64,000 bases of DNA from an uncultured Prevotella sp. (GTDB lineage Bacteria; Bacteroidota; Bacteroidia; Bacteroidales; Bacteroidaceae): assembly GCA_944321645.1 (NCBI GenBank), contig CALUMB010000001.1, positions 32,836-96,835 of the forward strand, in the 5' to 3' direction. Position 1 is the first letter of the stretch; every line of letters begins with the position of its first letter. Shown piece by piece: positions 25,600 through 34,602 of the stretch. Under the pieces are notes generated by a model that saw only the letters and a list, made by a program, of their open reading frames with translations, was not told where the DNA came from and searched no databases. Made by a program: the position numbers and the translations under genes.

Positions 25600-25739
25600 A
25601 GCATTATTTTTGAGAAAGCGAAATGTTCGGCTTCTTTGTTTCGTTAATGTAATATAAATGGCGAAAAACCGTCCTGTCGCGCATGGTCGGCCGCAGTGCC
25701 GCCCGTAGTGTGTGCCAGCTTTCCGTTGCATGAAAACAA

Positions 25740-25771
25740 GAATGCCCCGCATACCAGACTGCGGGGCATTC
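25740..25771 (-). terminator. Terminator after GGGtGRT gene
   Basis: GAATGCCCCGC (25740-25750) pairs with GCGGGGCATTC (25761-25771), followed on the minus strand by TTGTTTT. Confidence 0.85.
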
Positions 25772-25803
25772 CTATATATAATAAATAATGTGTAGGCTGC
25801 GGC

Positions 25804-26817
25804 TTACTTCTTGTTGAGTGCCATGTCTACGGTAACGGCCACGGCCACGGTAGCGCCCACCATCGGGTTGTTGCCCATGCCGAGGAAGCCCATCATCTCA
25901 ACGTGTGCAGGTACGGAAGAAGAGCCTGCAAACTGAGCGTCGCTGTGCATACGGCCCAAGGTGTCGGTCATGCCGTATGAAGCTGGGCCGGCGGCCATAT
26001 TGTCCGGGTGCAGGGTACGGCCCGTGCCGCCGCCCGATGCAACCGAGAAGTAGGGCTTGCCGGCGAGGATGCGCTCCTTCTTGTACGTTCCGGCAACGGG
26101 GTGCTGGAAGCGTGTCGGGTTGGTGGAGTTGCCGGTGATAGACACGTCAACGTTCTCCTTCCACAGAATTGCAACGCCTTCGCGCACGTCGTCTGCGCCA
26201 TAGCACTTTACCTTTGCGCGCGGGCCGTCGGAGTAGGGGGTCTCCTTCACCACGGTCAGTTCGCCCGTATAGTAGTCGAACTTGGTTTGCACGTAGGTGA
26301 AGCCGTTGATGCGGCTGATAATCATGGCTGCATCCTTGCCCAGTCCGTCGAGGATGGTGCGCAGCGGCTTCTTGCGAACCTTGTTTGCCATTTCGGCAAT
26401 CTTGATGGCGCCTTCGGCAGCAGCGAACGACTCGTGTCCGGCAAGGAATGCGAAGCACTCCGTCTCCTCGCGGAGCAGGCGTGCTGCCAGGTTGCCGTGG
26501 CCGATGCCCACCTTGCGGTCGTCGGCCACAGAGCCGGGTATGCAGAAGCTCTGCAGGCCGATGCCGATGGCCTCGGCAGCCTCGGCGGCAGACTTCACGC
26601 CTTTCTTGATGGCTATTGCTGCACCGCACACGTATGCCCATTTTGCGTTTTCGAAGCAGATGCCCTGCGTGTCTTCGCAAATCTTGTATGGGTCAACGCC
26701 TATGCTTTCGCATATCTGGTTAGCCTCTTCGATGTCCTTTATCCCGTTTGCGTTGAGGGCGGCCAAAACTTGGTTGATTCGGCGCTCCTGGCTCTCAAAA
26801 CTTACTTTCCTTATCAT
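25804..26817 (-). CDS. GGGtGRT family protein
   Basis: A 337-residue protein of the family named after its GGGtGRT motif, here at residues 262-268 (SVASGGGTGRTLHPDNMAAGP). Function not established. Seven scattered cysteines (C36, C47, C54, C64, C92, C121, C205) and Gly-rich stretches (SFCIPGSVADDRKVGIGHGNLAARLL; FLGMGNNPMVGATVAV) suggest a cofactor or nucleotide site, but no known fold is recognisable. There is no signal peptide. It lies 17 bases downstream of the NifU-like gene in a two-gene operon with its own promoter and terminator; this pairing is a recurring one in anaerobes as I recall it. Confidence 0.85.
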   Translation of the reverse strand: MIRKVSFESQERRINQVLAALNANGIKDIEEANQICESIGVDPYKICEDTQGICFENAKWAYVCGAAIAIKKGVKSAAEAAEAIGIGLQSFCIPGSVADDRKVGIGHGNLAARLLREETECFAFLAGHESFAAAEGAIKIAEMANKVRKKPLRTILDGLGKDAAMIISRINGFTYVQTKFDYYTGELTVVKETPYSDGPRAKVKCYGADDVREGVAILWKENVDVSITGNSTNPTRFQHPVAGTYKKERILAGKPYFSVASGGGTGRTLHPDNMAAGPASYGMTDTLGRMHSDAQFAGSSSVPAHVEMMGFLGMGNNPMVGATVAVAVTVDMALNKK

Positions 26818-26834
26818 TGTGTGGATCCTCCTTC

Positions 26835-27536
26835 TTACTCTTTTCGTGGGTCAATACTCTTTACTATTCCCTGCTCGGCTGTCGTGCGCCCGTAAGAGCC
26901 GGTGAATTTCTTTACGGCCTCATTGGCATCCATGCCGTTCTTGATGGCTTCCATCATCTTGCCGAGGTGTACGTACTCATAGCCGCAAACCTGGTTGTCC
27001 TTGTCGAGGAACATCTTGGTGATGTAGCCCTCGGTCAGCTCGAGGTAGCGTGTGCCCTTGGCCACGGTTCCGTAGAGCGTGCCGGTCTGCGAGCGGAGTC
27101 CCTTGCCAAGGTCTTCCAAGCCGGCTCCGATTACGAGACCGTCCTCGGAGAACGCGCTCTGCGAGCGGCCATATACGATTTGCAGGAAAAGCTCGCGCAT
27201 GGCGGTGTTGATGGCGTCGCACACGAGGTCGGTGTTGAGGGCCTCAAGGATGGTCTTTCCGGGCAGAATCTCCGATGCCATTGCGGCAGAGTGGGTCATG
27301 CCGGTGCAGCCAATGGTCTCGACGAGGCACTCCTGGATTACGCCTTCCTTGATGTTGAGCGACAGCTTGCAGGCTCCCTGTTGCGGAGCGCACCAACCCA
27401 CACCGTGGGTATAACCGGAGATGTCCTTAATCTCCTTTGCTTGAATCCATTTTCCCTCTTCGGGGATTGGGGCAGGTCCGTGGTTGGGGCCTTTGGCAAC
27501 AACGCACATGTTGTTGACTTCATTAGAATAAGTCAT
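26835..27536 (-). CDS. NifU/IscU-like Fe-S scaffold protein
   Basis: A 233-residue protein whose first two thirds resemble the IscU/NifU N-terminal scaffold, on which Fe-S clusters are built. Candidate cluster cysteines are C49 or C56 (GWCAPQQGACKLSL), C77 (ETIGCTGMTHSA, matching the IscU GC-x-x-S/T segment) and C106 (DLVCDAIN). It is longer than IscU (about 130 residues); the C-terminal part (about 150-233) has GYEYVHLGKMMEAIKNGMDANEAVKKF, not a NifU C-terminal CxxC domain. It precedes the GGGtGRT gene, presumably its partner. No IscS or SufBC gene is visible in the window. Confidence 0.8.
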   Translation of the reverse strand: MTYSNEVNNMCVVAKGPNHGPAPIPEEGKWIQAKEIKDISGYTHGVGWCAPQQGACKLSLNIKEGVIQECLVETIGCTGMTHSAAMASEILPGKTILEALNTDLVCDAINTAMRELFLQIVYGRSQSAFSEDGLVIGAGLEDLGKGLRSQTGTLYGTVAKGTRYLELTEGYITKMFLDKDNQVCGYEYVHLGKMMEAIKNGMDANEAVKKFTGSYGRTTAEQGIVKSIDPRKE

Positions 27537-27585
27537 ATCCTTTTAGTTTTATGAAATGAAAAAATGTCATAATTATTTTCGCACG

Positions 27586-27593
27586 CAAAGTTA
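27586..27593 (-). promoter_or_regulatory. -7 box (TAACTTTG) of NifU-like/GGGtGRT operon
   Basis: Minus-strand TAACTTTG about 50 bases upstream of the ATG at 27536. Confidence 0.7.
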
Positions 27594-28558
27594 CTAAAAT
27601 CTTTCGAGATATACTTAAAAGTGGGTACACTTTTTGACACTTTAACTTCATTTGCAATCCCGATTTTCCATTTTCTGCCCTTTTGTGGTTTGGCTGGCGG
27701 CTGCCAAGTGCTTATTCGCCGATGGCCAAGTAGTGCTGATGGTGGTTTTGCAATGCCGCGGGCTTCCAGTCGGTTGTGCGCGGTGCGCCGCCCGGCCTGC
27801 CGATGGCGCAGCGTTGCTTGGCGTGCTGCGCCACGTCAAGCCGTAGAGCATCGTGTTGCGCGGAGATTGCTTTTGCCTGGTGTGGACACCTTGCTTAAAT
27901 TAACACTTTTAACTTAACTCGCAGGAAACTCGCCTTCTTTCGTAACTATCTGATAACCAATGTGTTTCCAGCTTGTGCCATTCTGGCCTCTAAAACGGTG
28001 CGTTTTAGGCTCCAAAACGTGCTGTTTCGGGCTGTAAAACGTGGCGTTTCGCAGTGCGTTTTGGCAGGTGTTAAATTCAATGTGGCGCAAAGCGTTTTTT
28101 AGTTGCGTATATGCAATTTGAGAAACTGTTTCGATTTTCTGTCCGTCGGATTGCCGCTGGTTTACATGGCTGGGCCTGTTGTCGTTGGACCGGGCTTTTC
28201 AGGCTAAATGGCGGAGACAGCAACAAATAGCAGCCGGAAAGACACCGCAAGCCATGGCAAGCTACTAATGTATGCCGTTAAGTTGGCCTTATTGAAAAAT
28301 CAAAACTGTTTCTAATGGTTATGTGCTTGCCTTATGGCGGTTTCTCCGAGTGGAAGGGTATGGCAATGTCGGCATTGTGATTGACGGGTCTTGGGCTAAT
28401 GTGCATGAAACAAACTGCTGGCGTGCAGTTGAAAAACATACTGCTGTTTGATTGTCGGAGCCTGTTTGTCTGCAAAATCTTTAATGGCGATTTGCCGCCT
28501 TTTGCGGCATTTTTGCGTTTTTTCTATTGAGGCTGGTGCAATTTCAGAAAAAATCTTG
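27594..28558. other. Longest intergenic gap (about 960 bases) with 22-bp array copy 3
   Basis: Separates two divergent genes. It holds the array at 27970-28057 and its conserved left flank (27941-27969), plus a TTAGTTGC-n4-ATGCAA motif near 28097 that also occurs near copy 5 (62180). Open frames of 60-98 codons here look like chance. No tRNA or small RNA gene was recognised. Confidence 0.6.
27970..28057 (+). repeat. 22-bp repeat array, copy 3 (four units)
   Basis: Units 27970-27991 (degenerate), 27992-28013, 28014-28035 and 28036-28057, in exact register; a fifth start (GTTTTGGCAG) follows. Cores AAAACGGTGCGTTTT, AAAACGTGCTGTTTC and AAAACGTGGCGTTTC. Lies between divergent genes. Confidence 0.85.
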
Positions 28559-28566
28559 TAAATTTG
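28559..28566 (+). promoter_or_regulatory. -7 box (TAAATTTG) of DMP19 gene
   Basis: TAAATTTG ends 8 bases before the ATG at 28575, so the transcript would be nearly leaderless from that ATG; ATG 28590 is an alternative. Confidence 0.55.
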
Positions 28567-28574
28567 TGCCTGAT

Positions 28575-29084
28575 ATGATAGAAGTAGTGATGAAAGATGC
28601 AGATTTGCGCAAGGCCGCAGCCCAAGGCATGGATGCGTTTCTGGCGTTGTTTGTCGACTCGATAAAGGAGGCCATTGGCGGCGAGCTGACCGCCGAGACC
28701 ATGGCCGGACTAAACACAGACCAGATAACTTTGCTTGCGTATGACATTCTGCGCGAGGAGGTTATGGACGGCGGCTTCGTGCAGCTTATACACAATGGCT
28801 ACGGTGGCTTTATCTTTCAGAACCCATTTGCCAAGGTGCTCAAGCTGTGGGGGCTGCGCGATTTGTCAAAGCTGGTGTATGGTGCCGGCGCCTGCTACAA
28901 AAAATACAAGGGGGAGATAGAGCAAGACTGCACCGACGACGAGTTTATGGCCATGTTTGAACGCTTCCCGGAATTCGACGATTTCGACGACGAGTTTGTT
29001 GAAAACGAAGAGGAGTGGACTGGCGACATGGCGCGTTATGTTGATGAGCACATTGAGTGCTTTGCAAGAATAGAGGAACAATGA
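28575..29084 (+). CDS. DMP19/DUF4375 family protein
   Basis: A 169-residue acidic protein of the DMP19-like family, named after a Neisseria DNA-mimic protein. It has the family core [30 protein letters not shown], then [21 protein letters not shown], and an Asp/Glu-rich tail ([27 protein letters not shown]). DNA mimicry has been shown only for the Neisseria member; here it is a family inference. An in-frame ATG at 28527 would lie upstream of the -7 box and is rejected as the start. The stop overlaps the smpB ATG (ATGA), so the two genes are translationally linked. Confidence 0.82.
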   Translation: MIEVVMKDADLRKAAAQGMDAFLALFVDSIKEAIGGELTAETMAGLNTDQITLLAYDILREEVMDGGFVQLIHNGYGGFIFQNPFAKVLKLWGLRDLSKLVYGAGACYKKYKGEIEQDCTDDEFMAMFERFPEFDDFDDEFVENEEEWTGDMARYVDEHIECFARIEEQ

Positions 29085-29560
29085 ATAAGGAAGAGGAACT
29101 GATACGCAAAAAGAGTCCCGTCAACATCAAGAACAAGAAGGCCGCCTTCGATTATTTTTTCATAGAAAGGTATACTGCCGGAATTGTGCTTACGGGAACA
29201 GAAATAAAGTCGATAAGGCAGGGAAAAGCCAGCCTCGTGGACACGTTCTGCTATATAAACAATGGCGAGATATGGGTTAAGGGCATGAGCATAAGCCCCT
29301 ATTTCTACGGCTCTTACAACAACCACGATTCCAAGCGCGACCGCAAGCTCTTGCTGACCAAGCGCGAGATTGCCAAGCTCCAGAGCGCGACAAAGCAGAC
29401 CGGCTACACCATTGTGCCGCTCTTGGTGTTTATCGACCAGCATGGCCGCGCCAAGATGGACATCGCCTTGTGCAAAGGCAAAAAGGACTTCGACAAGCGC
29501 CAGACCCTTAAGGAGAAGGAGGACAGGCGGGAGATGGAACGGGCAATAAAGCATTATTGA
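29081..29560 (+). CDS. smpB: SsrA-binding protein SmpB
   Basis: Binds tmRNA and brings it to stalled ribosomes. The 159-residue protein begins [26 protein letters not shown] and carries the SmpB core [34 protein letters not shown] and [13 protein letters not shown], with the basic C-terminal tail ([18 protein letters not shown]) that enters the ribosomal A site. The start ATG at 29081 overlaps the DMP19 stop by four bases. The tmRNA gene ssrA is not in this window. metH follows after 11 bases. Confidence 0.95.
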   Translation: MNKEEELIRKKSPVNIKNKKAAFDYFFIERYTAGIVLTGTEIKSIRQGKASLVDTFCYINNGEIWVKGMSISPYFYGSYNNHDSKRDRKLLLTKREIAKLQSATKQTGYTIVPLLVFIDQHGRAKMDIALCKGKKDFDKRQTLKEKEDRREMERAIKHY

Positions 29561-29571
29561 CATTTTGCACC

Positions 29572-32322
29572 ATGAACTTGCATGAAGCGGTTGAACGCCG
29601 CATACTGATACTTGATGGCGCAATGGGCACCATGATTCAGGGTTACGGACTGTCGGAGGCCGACTTCCGCGGCGGGCGCTTTGCCGGCATAGGCATTGAG
29701 GTGAAAGGCAACAACGACCTGCTCAACATAACGCGCCCGGACGTGATAGCCGACATACACCGGAAATATCTCGAAGCCGGAGCCGACATAATCACCACCA
29801 ACACGTTTAGCAGCCAAAGGGTGTCGCAGGCCGACTACGGACTTGAGGACGTCAGCCGCGAAATGGCCCTAAGGGGAGCGGAGATAGCCAGAAAAGCGGC
29901 AGACTGCTATTCGGCCGATGGGCGCAAGCGTTTCGTAGCAGGCTCCGTCGGCCCGACAAACAAGGCTTGCTCCATCAGCCCCGACGTTGGCAATCCGGCA
30001 TTGCGCGACATTACGTTCGACGAGCTTTACGCCGCTTACCGCGAGCAGGTGGGCGCACTCATCGAAGGTGGGGTTGACGCCGTGCTGATAGAAACCATCT
30101 TCGACACGCTCAATGCCAAGGCTGCCGTGTGCGCATCGGTCGATGCAATGCGGGAGGCTGGCGTTAGCCTGCCCGTCATGCTGTCGGCCACAGTAAGCGA
30201 CTTGGCCGGGCGGACATTGAGCGGACAGACGCTCGATGCGTTTCTTGCCAGCATGGGGTCGTACCCTATATTTTCCGTCGGCCTTAATTGTTCTTTCGGA
30301 GCGGCGCAGATGAAGCCTTTCCTGCGGCAGCTGGCGCAGAAGGCGCCATGCTATGTGAGCGTTTACCCTAACGCCGGGCTGCCTAACGAGATGGGGCTTT
30401 ACGACGAAACCCCGGAGCACATGGCTGCCGAGATGCAGGCTTTCGTAGACGAAGGGTTAGCAAACATCGTTGGCGGATGCTGCGGCACGACTGATGCGTA
30501 CATAAGGCTCTTTGCGAAGATGGCCGAAGGCAGGCCGCCGCGCAAGCCTTCGGCGCAGTGCGATTCATTGCGGCTTAGCGGGCTTGACGTGTTGGAACTT
30601 ACGTCTGCCGTGCGCTTTGTCAACATAGGCGAGCGGTGCAACGTGGCCGGGTCGCGCAAGTTTTTGAGGCTCATAAATGAGAAGAAGTATGGCGAGGCGT
30701 TGGCCATAGCGCGCAAGCAGGTGGCCGACGGTGCGCTCATGCTCGACATAAACATGGACGACGGGTTGCTTGATGCTCCCGCCGAGATGGTTAATTTCAT
30801 CAATTTGCTCATGTCGGAGCCTGATGTTGCCAGGGTTCCGCTTATGATTGATTCGTCTGACTGGAACGTGATTTTGGCCGGCTTGAAATGCGTGCAGGGC
30901 AAGTGTGTGGTCAACTCCATATCGCTCAAGGAGGGCGAGCAGGCTTTCCTTTCAAAGGCCCGCGATGTTTTGCGCTTCGGTGCTGCCGTAGTAGTGATGT
31001 GCTTCGACGAGGAAGGGCAGGCCACTACATTTGAGCGGCGCACAGCCATAGCGGCCCGTGCCTACCGCTTGCTTACGCATGAGGTGGGGATGCCGCCGCA
31101 AGACATCATTATCGACCCCAATGTGCTTGCGATTGCCACCGGCATTGAGGAGCACGACGGCTATGCAGCCGACTTCATAAAGGCTACCGCATGGATAAGG
31201 CGCAACCTGCCCGGCGCCCACGTGAGCGGCGGCGTGAGCAACCTTTCGTTCGCTTTTCGCGGCAACAACTACATTCGTGAGGCCATGCACGCCGTGTTCC
31301 TCTACCATGCCATACAAAATGGCATGGACTTCGGCATCGTGAACCCGGCCACGAAGGTGGCATACGACGACATTCCCGCCGACCAGCTCCGTGTTGTCGA
31401 GGCTGCGGTGCTTTGCAGCCACCAAGACGCCGGGGCCGACTTGGCCGCTCTGGCCGAGAGGCTAAAGGCTGAAAGCGAGGGCATGGGCTGCGCAAATGGC
31501 CCACAGGCGGAAACCGAGCCGTCGTGGCACACCGGCACTGTGGGCAGCCGCCTTGCCGCAGCCATGGTGAAAGGGGTTGGCGACTATATTGAGGAAGACT
31601 TGCAGGAAGCCCTGAGGGAATATCCCTCCGCCGTCGACATAATTGAAGGCCCGCTCATGGAAGGCATGGACAAGGTGGGCGAATTGTTTGGTTGCGGCAA
31701 GATGTTCCTGCCGCAGGTAGTCAAGTCGGCCCGCACCATGAAGCAGGCCGTGGGCATCTTGCAGCCCCATCTCGAAGCGGCAAAGGGTGCGTCTGGCTTG
31801 CACGCGGGCAAGGCTCTGCTGGCAACGGTAAAGGGCGACGTACACGACATAGGCAAGAACATTGCCGCCGTGGTCATGGCCTGCAACAACTACGACATAA
31901 TAGACATGGGCGTGATGGTTCCTGCCGACCAAATCGTCAGGAAGGCGCAAGACGAGCAGGTGGACATAATCGGCCTAAGTGGTCTGATAACCCCAAGCCT
32001 TGCCGAGATGGTGAACGTCGTGCGGCAACTTGATGCCGCCGGCGTGAGCGTGCCGGTTATGATAGGTGGGGCGGCCACGAGCGAGCTTTATGTGGCATTG
32101 AAGATAGCGCCCGAATACCGAGGCCCGGTGGTGTGGCTGAAAGATGCCTCCCAAAACTCCATTGTGGCGGCACGCCTGCTCAACCCTGCCACGCGCGACG
32201 GCTTTGCAGCCGAGTTGGATTCGAAGTACGGGGCAATGCGCAAGGCTTACAGGGAGAGCAAGGCAGAACTCACGCCAATTGGCAAGGCGCGTGACAACAG
32301 GCTCGACCTTTTCGGCGAATGA
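29572..32322 (+). CDS. metH: Cobalamin-dependent methionine synthase MetH, lacking activation domain
   Basis: Transfers a methyl group from methyltetrahydrofolate via cobalamin to homocysteine. The 916-residue protein contains the homocysteine domain (about 1-315, zinc ligands C240, C303 and C304 in LNCSFG and GGCCGT), the pterin domain (about 345-610, NIGERCNVAGSRKF), the cap (about 655-735) and the cobalamin domain with DVHDIGKN, where H758 is the lower cobalt ligand. The E. coli enzyme has about 1227 residues; the C-terminal AdoMet-dependent reactivation domain is missing and the frame ends cleanly after NRLDLFGE. Bacteroides orthologues are, as I recall, of similar length with the activation domain encoded elsewhere. 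The start MNLHEAVERR follows smpB by 11 bases. Confidence 0.94.
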   Translation: MNLHEAVERRILILDGAMGTMIQGYGLSEADFRGGRFAGIGIEVKGNNDLLNITRPDVIADIHRKYLEAGADIITTNTFSSQRVSQADYGLEDVSREMALRGAEIARKAADCYSADGRKRFVAGSVGPTNKACSISPDVGNPALRDITFDELYAAYREQVGALIEGGVDAVLIETIFDTLNAKAAVCASVDAMREAGVSLPVMLSATVSDLAGRTLSGQTLDAFLASMGSYPIFSVGLNCSFGAAQMKPFLRQLAQKAPCYVSVYPNAGLPNEMGLYDETPEHMAAEMQAFVDEGLANIVGGCCGTTDAYIRLFAKMAEGRPPRKPSAQCDSLRLSGLDVLELTSAVRFVNIGERCNVAGSRKFLRLINEKKYGEALAIARKQVADGALMLDINMDDGLLDAPAEMVNFINLLMSEPDVARVPLMIDSSDWNVILAGLKCVQGKCVVNSISLKEGEQAFLSKARDVLRFGAAVVVMCFDEEGQATTFERRTAIAARAYRLLTHEVGMPPQDIIIDPNVLAIATGIEEHDGYAADFIKATAWIRRNLPGAHVSGGVSNLSFAFRGNNYIREAMHAVFLYHAIQNGMDFGIVNPATKVAYDDIPADQLRVVEAAVLCSHQDAGADLAALAERLKAESEGMGCANGPQAETEPSWHTGTVGSRLAAAMVKGVGDYIEEDLQEALREYPSAVDIIEGPLMEGMDKVGELFGCGKMFLPQVVKSARTMKQAVGILQPHLEAAKGASGLHAGKALLATVKGDVHDIGKNIAAVVMACNNYDIIDMGVMVPADQIVRKAQDEQVDIIGLSGLITPSLAEMVNVVRQLDAAGVSVPVMIGGAATSELYVALKIAPEYRGPVVWLKDASQNSIVAARLLNPATRDGFAAELDSKYGAMRKAYRESKAELTPIGKARDNRLDLFGE

Positions 32323-32368
32323 AGGCAACACGCACATCCAATTTATTTTTGAAATAACACAGACACAG

Positions 32369-32989
32369 ATGATAAAAAACATTTTGTTTGACTTGGGCGG
32401 GGTGATAATCACGCTCGACCCCAAGCAAGCTGAGGCGCGGTTTAAGGAAATTGGGCTTGCCGATGCAGACAGGCGGCTTAACACTTACACCCAAAGCGGG
32501 CTGTTCGGCGACCTTGAGTTGGGGAAAATTGATGCCGAGGGATTCCGCGCCGGCCTAAGCGAAATAATAGGCCACGAAGTGACATACGAGCAGTGCCTTT
32601 ACGGTTGGTTGGGCTATTGCAAGGACTTGCCGCAGCGCAACCTCGAAACTTTGCTCCGCCTGCGTTCAGAGGGCTATAGGATAGTGCTTCTGTCTAACAC
32701 AAATCCTTACATGGTAAGCTGGGTGATGAGCGACAACTTCGATGGCAAGGGGCATTCCTTGTCGCATTATATGGATTCGATGTACATGAGTTATAAGTGC
32801 GGGGTTATGAAACCGGATCGCCGCTTTTTCCAGATTGTGTTGGATGGCGAGGGCATCGACCCGGCCGAGACGCTCTTCCTCGACGACGGACAGCGCAATG
32901 TGGAATCGGCTGCCGCGCTCGGCATCAATACATACCTGGTGGAGAATGGCAGCGATTGGACAAAGGATATTTATGATTTTCTAAAGTAA
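32369..32989 (+). CDS. HAD-superfamily phosphatase (subfamily IA)
   Basis: A 206-residue cytoplasmic hydrolase. HAD motif I is ILFDLGGVIITLD (the second acidic residue of the usual DxD is replaced by Gly, as in the YihX/GS1 'DLGGV' branch), motif II is VLLSNTN, motif III is K (CGVMKPDRRFF) and motif IV is LFLDDGQRNVESA. The DLGGV spelling matches Bacteroidetes HAD-IA v3 enzymes acting on small sugar phosphates. It starts 46 bases after metH, probably in the same transcript. Substrate unknown. Confidence 0.88.
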   Translation: MIKNILFDLGGVIITLDPKQAEARFKEIGLADADRRLNTYTQSGLFGDLELGKIDAEGFRAGLSEIIGHEVTYEQCLYGWLGYCKDLPQRNLETLLRLRSEGYRIVLLSNTNPYMVSWVMSDNFDGKGHSLSHYMDSMYMSYKCGVMKPDRRFFQIVLDGEGIDPAETLFLDDGQRNVESAAALGINTYLVENGSDWTKDIYDFLK

Positions 32990-32998
32990 AGACTTGAC

Positions 32999-34501
32999 AT
33001 GCCGAAAGTTATGTATCGGATTTTGTTCCTTTTCTTTGCATTGGCTTCGCTGTTGGCCGTGCCGGTAGATGCGCAAAACAAGCGCGAGTTCCGCGGGGCG
33101 TGGATTCAATGCGTTAACGGACAGTTTATGGGTATGTCGCCGCAAGCCATGCGGAACGAACTCACGCGCCAACTCAACGAACTTCAGCGCGATGGCGTGA
33201 ACGCAATAATATTTCAGGTTAGGGCAGAGTGCGACGCGCTGTACGCCAGTCAATACGAACCGTGGAGCCGTTTCCTCACCGGCGTGCAAGGCAAGGCGCC
33301 CGTGCCGTATTGGGATCCGCTTGGGTGGATGGTGGAGCAGTGCCATTCGCGTGGCATGGAAATTCATGCCTGGATTAACCCTTACCGCGCAAAGACCAAA
33401 AACACGGTGAGCCTTGCCCCAACGCACATTGCCAAAAGGGAGCCTGCGCGTGCCTTTGCTTATGACGGCCAGCTGATATTAAACCCAGCCTTGCCTGAAA
33501 ACCGCGCGTATATTTGCCAAGTGGCTGCCGACATCGTCCGCCGCTATGATATCGACGGATTCCATATCGACGACTACTTCTATCCTTATCCGGCGGCAGG
33601 CTGCACTATACCCGACGGCGAACAATTCAGGACGCGCTCGAACGGCATAGCCGACAAAGGCGACTGGCGCCGCTTTAACGTGAACCTGTTTATGAACCAA
33701 CTGTACGACTCGATAAAGGCCGTGAAGCCGTGGGTGAAGTTTGGCGTTTCGCCTTTCGGCATTTATCGCAACAAGCGTAACTCGCCAATGGGCAGCAACA
33801 CAAACGGACTGCAGAACTACGACGACCTTTATGCCGACGTGCTGTTTTGGATAAACAACGGGTGGGTGGACTATTGCGTGCCGCAGCTTTATTGGCAGAT
33901 AGGCCATAAGGCCGCCGACTATGCCACGCTTATTGAATGGTGGAACCGCTATGCAGGCGGCCGGCCCCTTTACATAGGCGAAGACGTTGAACGCACCGTG
34001 AAGTATCCCGACCCGTCCAATCCGTCTGTCAACCAGATGCCGGCTAAGTTCAGGCTGCACGCCGCCATGCCTAACGTTAAAGGCACTGTGCTTTGGTATT
34101 CAAAGGCTGTGGCCGACAATGTGGGCAATTATGGGACGATGCTCCGCGATGTCTACTGGAAATATCCGGCCTTGCAACCGCGTATGCCGTTCATCGACAA
34201 GAAATCTCCCAAAAGCGTGCGCAAGCTTAAGGATGTGTGGACTGCAAGCGGCTACGTGCTGTTTTGGACACAGCCCAAGGGCAAGGATTGGGACGATGTG
34301 GCAAAGAACTATGTGGTGTATCGCTTTGCAAAGGGCGAAAAAGTGAACTTGGACGACCCGTCGAAGATTGTGGCCATCACCAACAAGACATACTATGAGC
34401 TGCCTTACAGAAACGGCGAGACAAAGTACACTTACGTGGTCACGGCCTTGGACAGGCTGCAAAACGAGAGCAAGGGCAAAAAAGCCAAGGTGAAACTATG
34501 A
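32999..34501 (+). CDS. Secreted glycoside hydrolase-like 10 (GHL10) protein
   Basis: A 500-residue exported protein with a signal peptide (to about residue 26, VPVDAQ) and the GHL10/DUF187 TIM-barrel: REFRGAWIQCVNGQFMG at the start, DGVNAIIFQVRAECDALYAS, EIHAWINPYRAK, DIDGFHIDDYFYPYP (probable catalytic Asp region) and VKFGVSPFGIYRN. The last 90 residues form a fibronectin-III-like domain (VLFWTQPKGKDW ... TYVVTALDRLQNESKG). Family members include glucosaminidases and peptidoglycan-directed hydrolases; the actual substrate cannot be told here. It follows the HAD gene by nine bases. Confidence 0.87.
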   Translation: MPKVMYRILFLFFALASLLAVPVDAQNKREFRGAWIQCVNGQFMGMSPQAMRNELTRQLNELQRDGVNAIIFQVRAECDALYASQYEPWSRFLTGVQGKAPVPYWDPLGWMVEQCHSRGMEIHAWINPYRAKTKNTVSLAPTHIAKREPARAFAYDGQLILNPALPENRAYICQVAADIVRRYDIDGFHIDDYFYPYPAAGCTIPDGEQFRTRSNGIADKGDWRRFNVNLFMNQLYDSIKAVKPWVKFGVSPFGIYRNKRNSPMGSNTNGLQNYDDLYADVLFWINNGWVDYCVPQLYWQIGHKAADYATLIEWWNRYAGGRPLYIGEDVERTVKYPDPSNPSVNQMPAKFRLHAAMPNVKGTVLWYSKAVADNVGNYGTMLRDVYWKYPALQPRMPFIDKKSPKSVRKLKDVWTASGYVLFWTQPKGKDWDDVAKNYVVYRFAKGEKVNLDDPSKIVAITNKTYYELPYRNGETKYTYVVTALDRLQNESKGKKAKVKL

Positions 34502-34602
34502 ACGCTTGCCCTACGTGCGGCACCATACTGTGTTTATGCAGATTCTGTTTGTAGTTTGTATATGATAAATTTTATTTGGTGACAAAAAATTAATTTTTGA
34601 AG

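Noticed and set aside
25360-25600. FMN riboswitch upstream of ribE
   Set aside because: Conserved core strings of the RFN element are absent.
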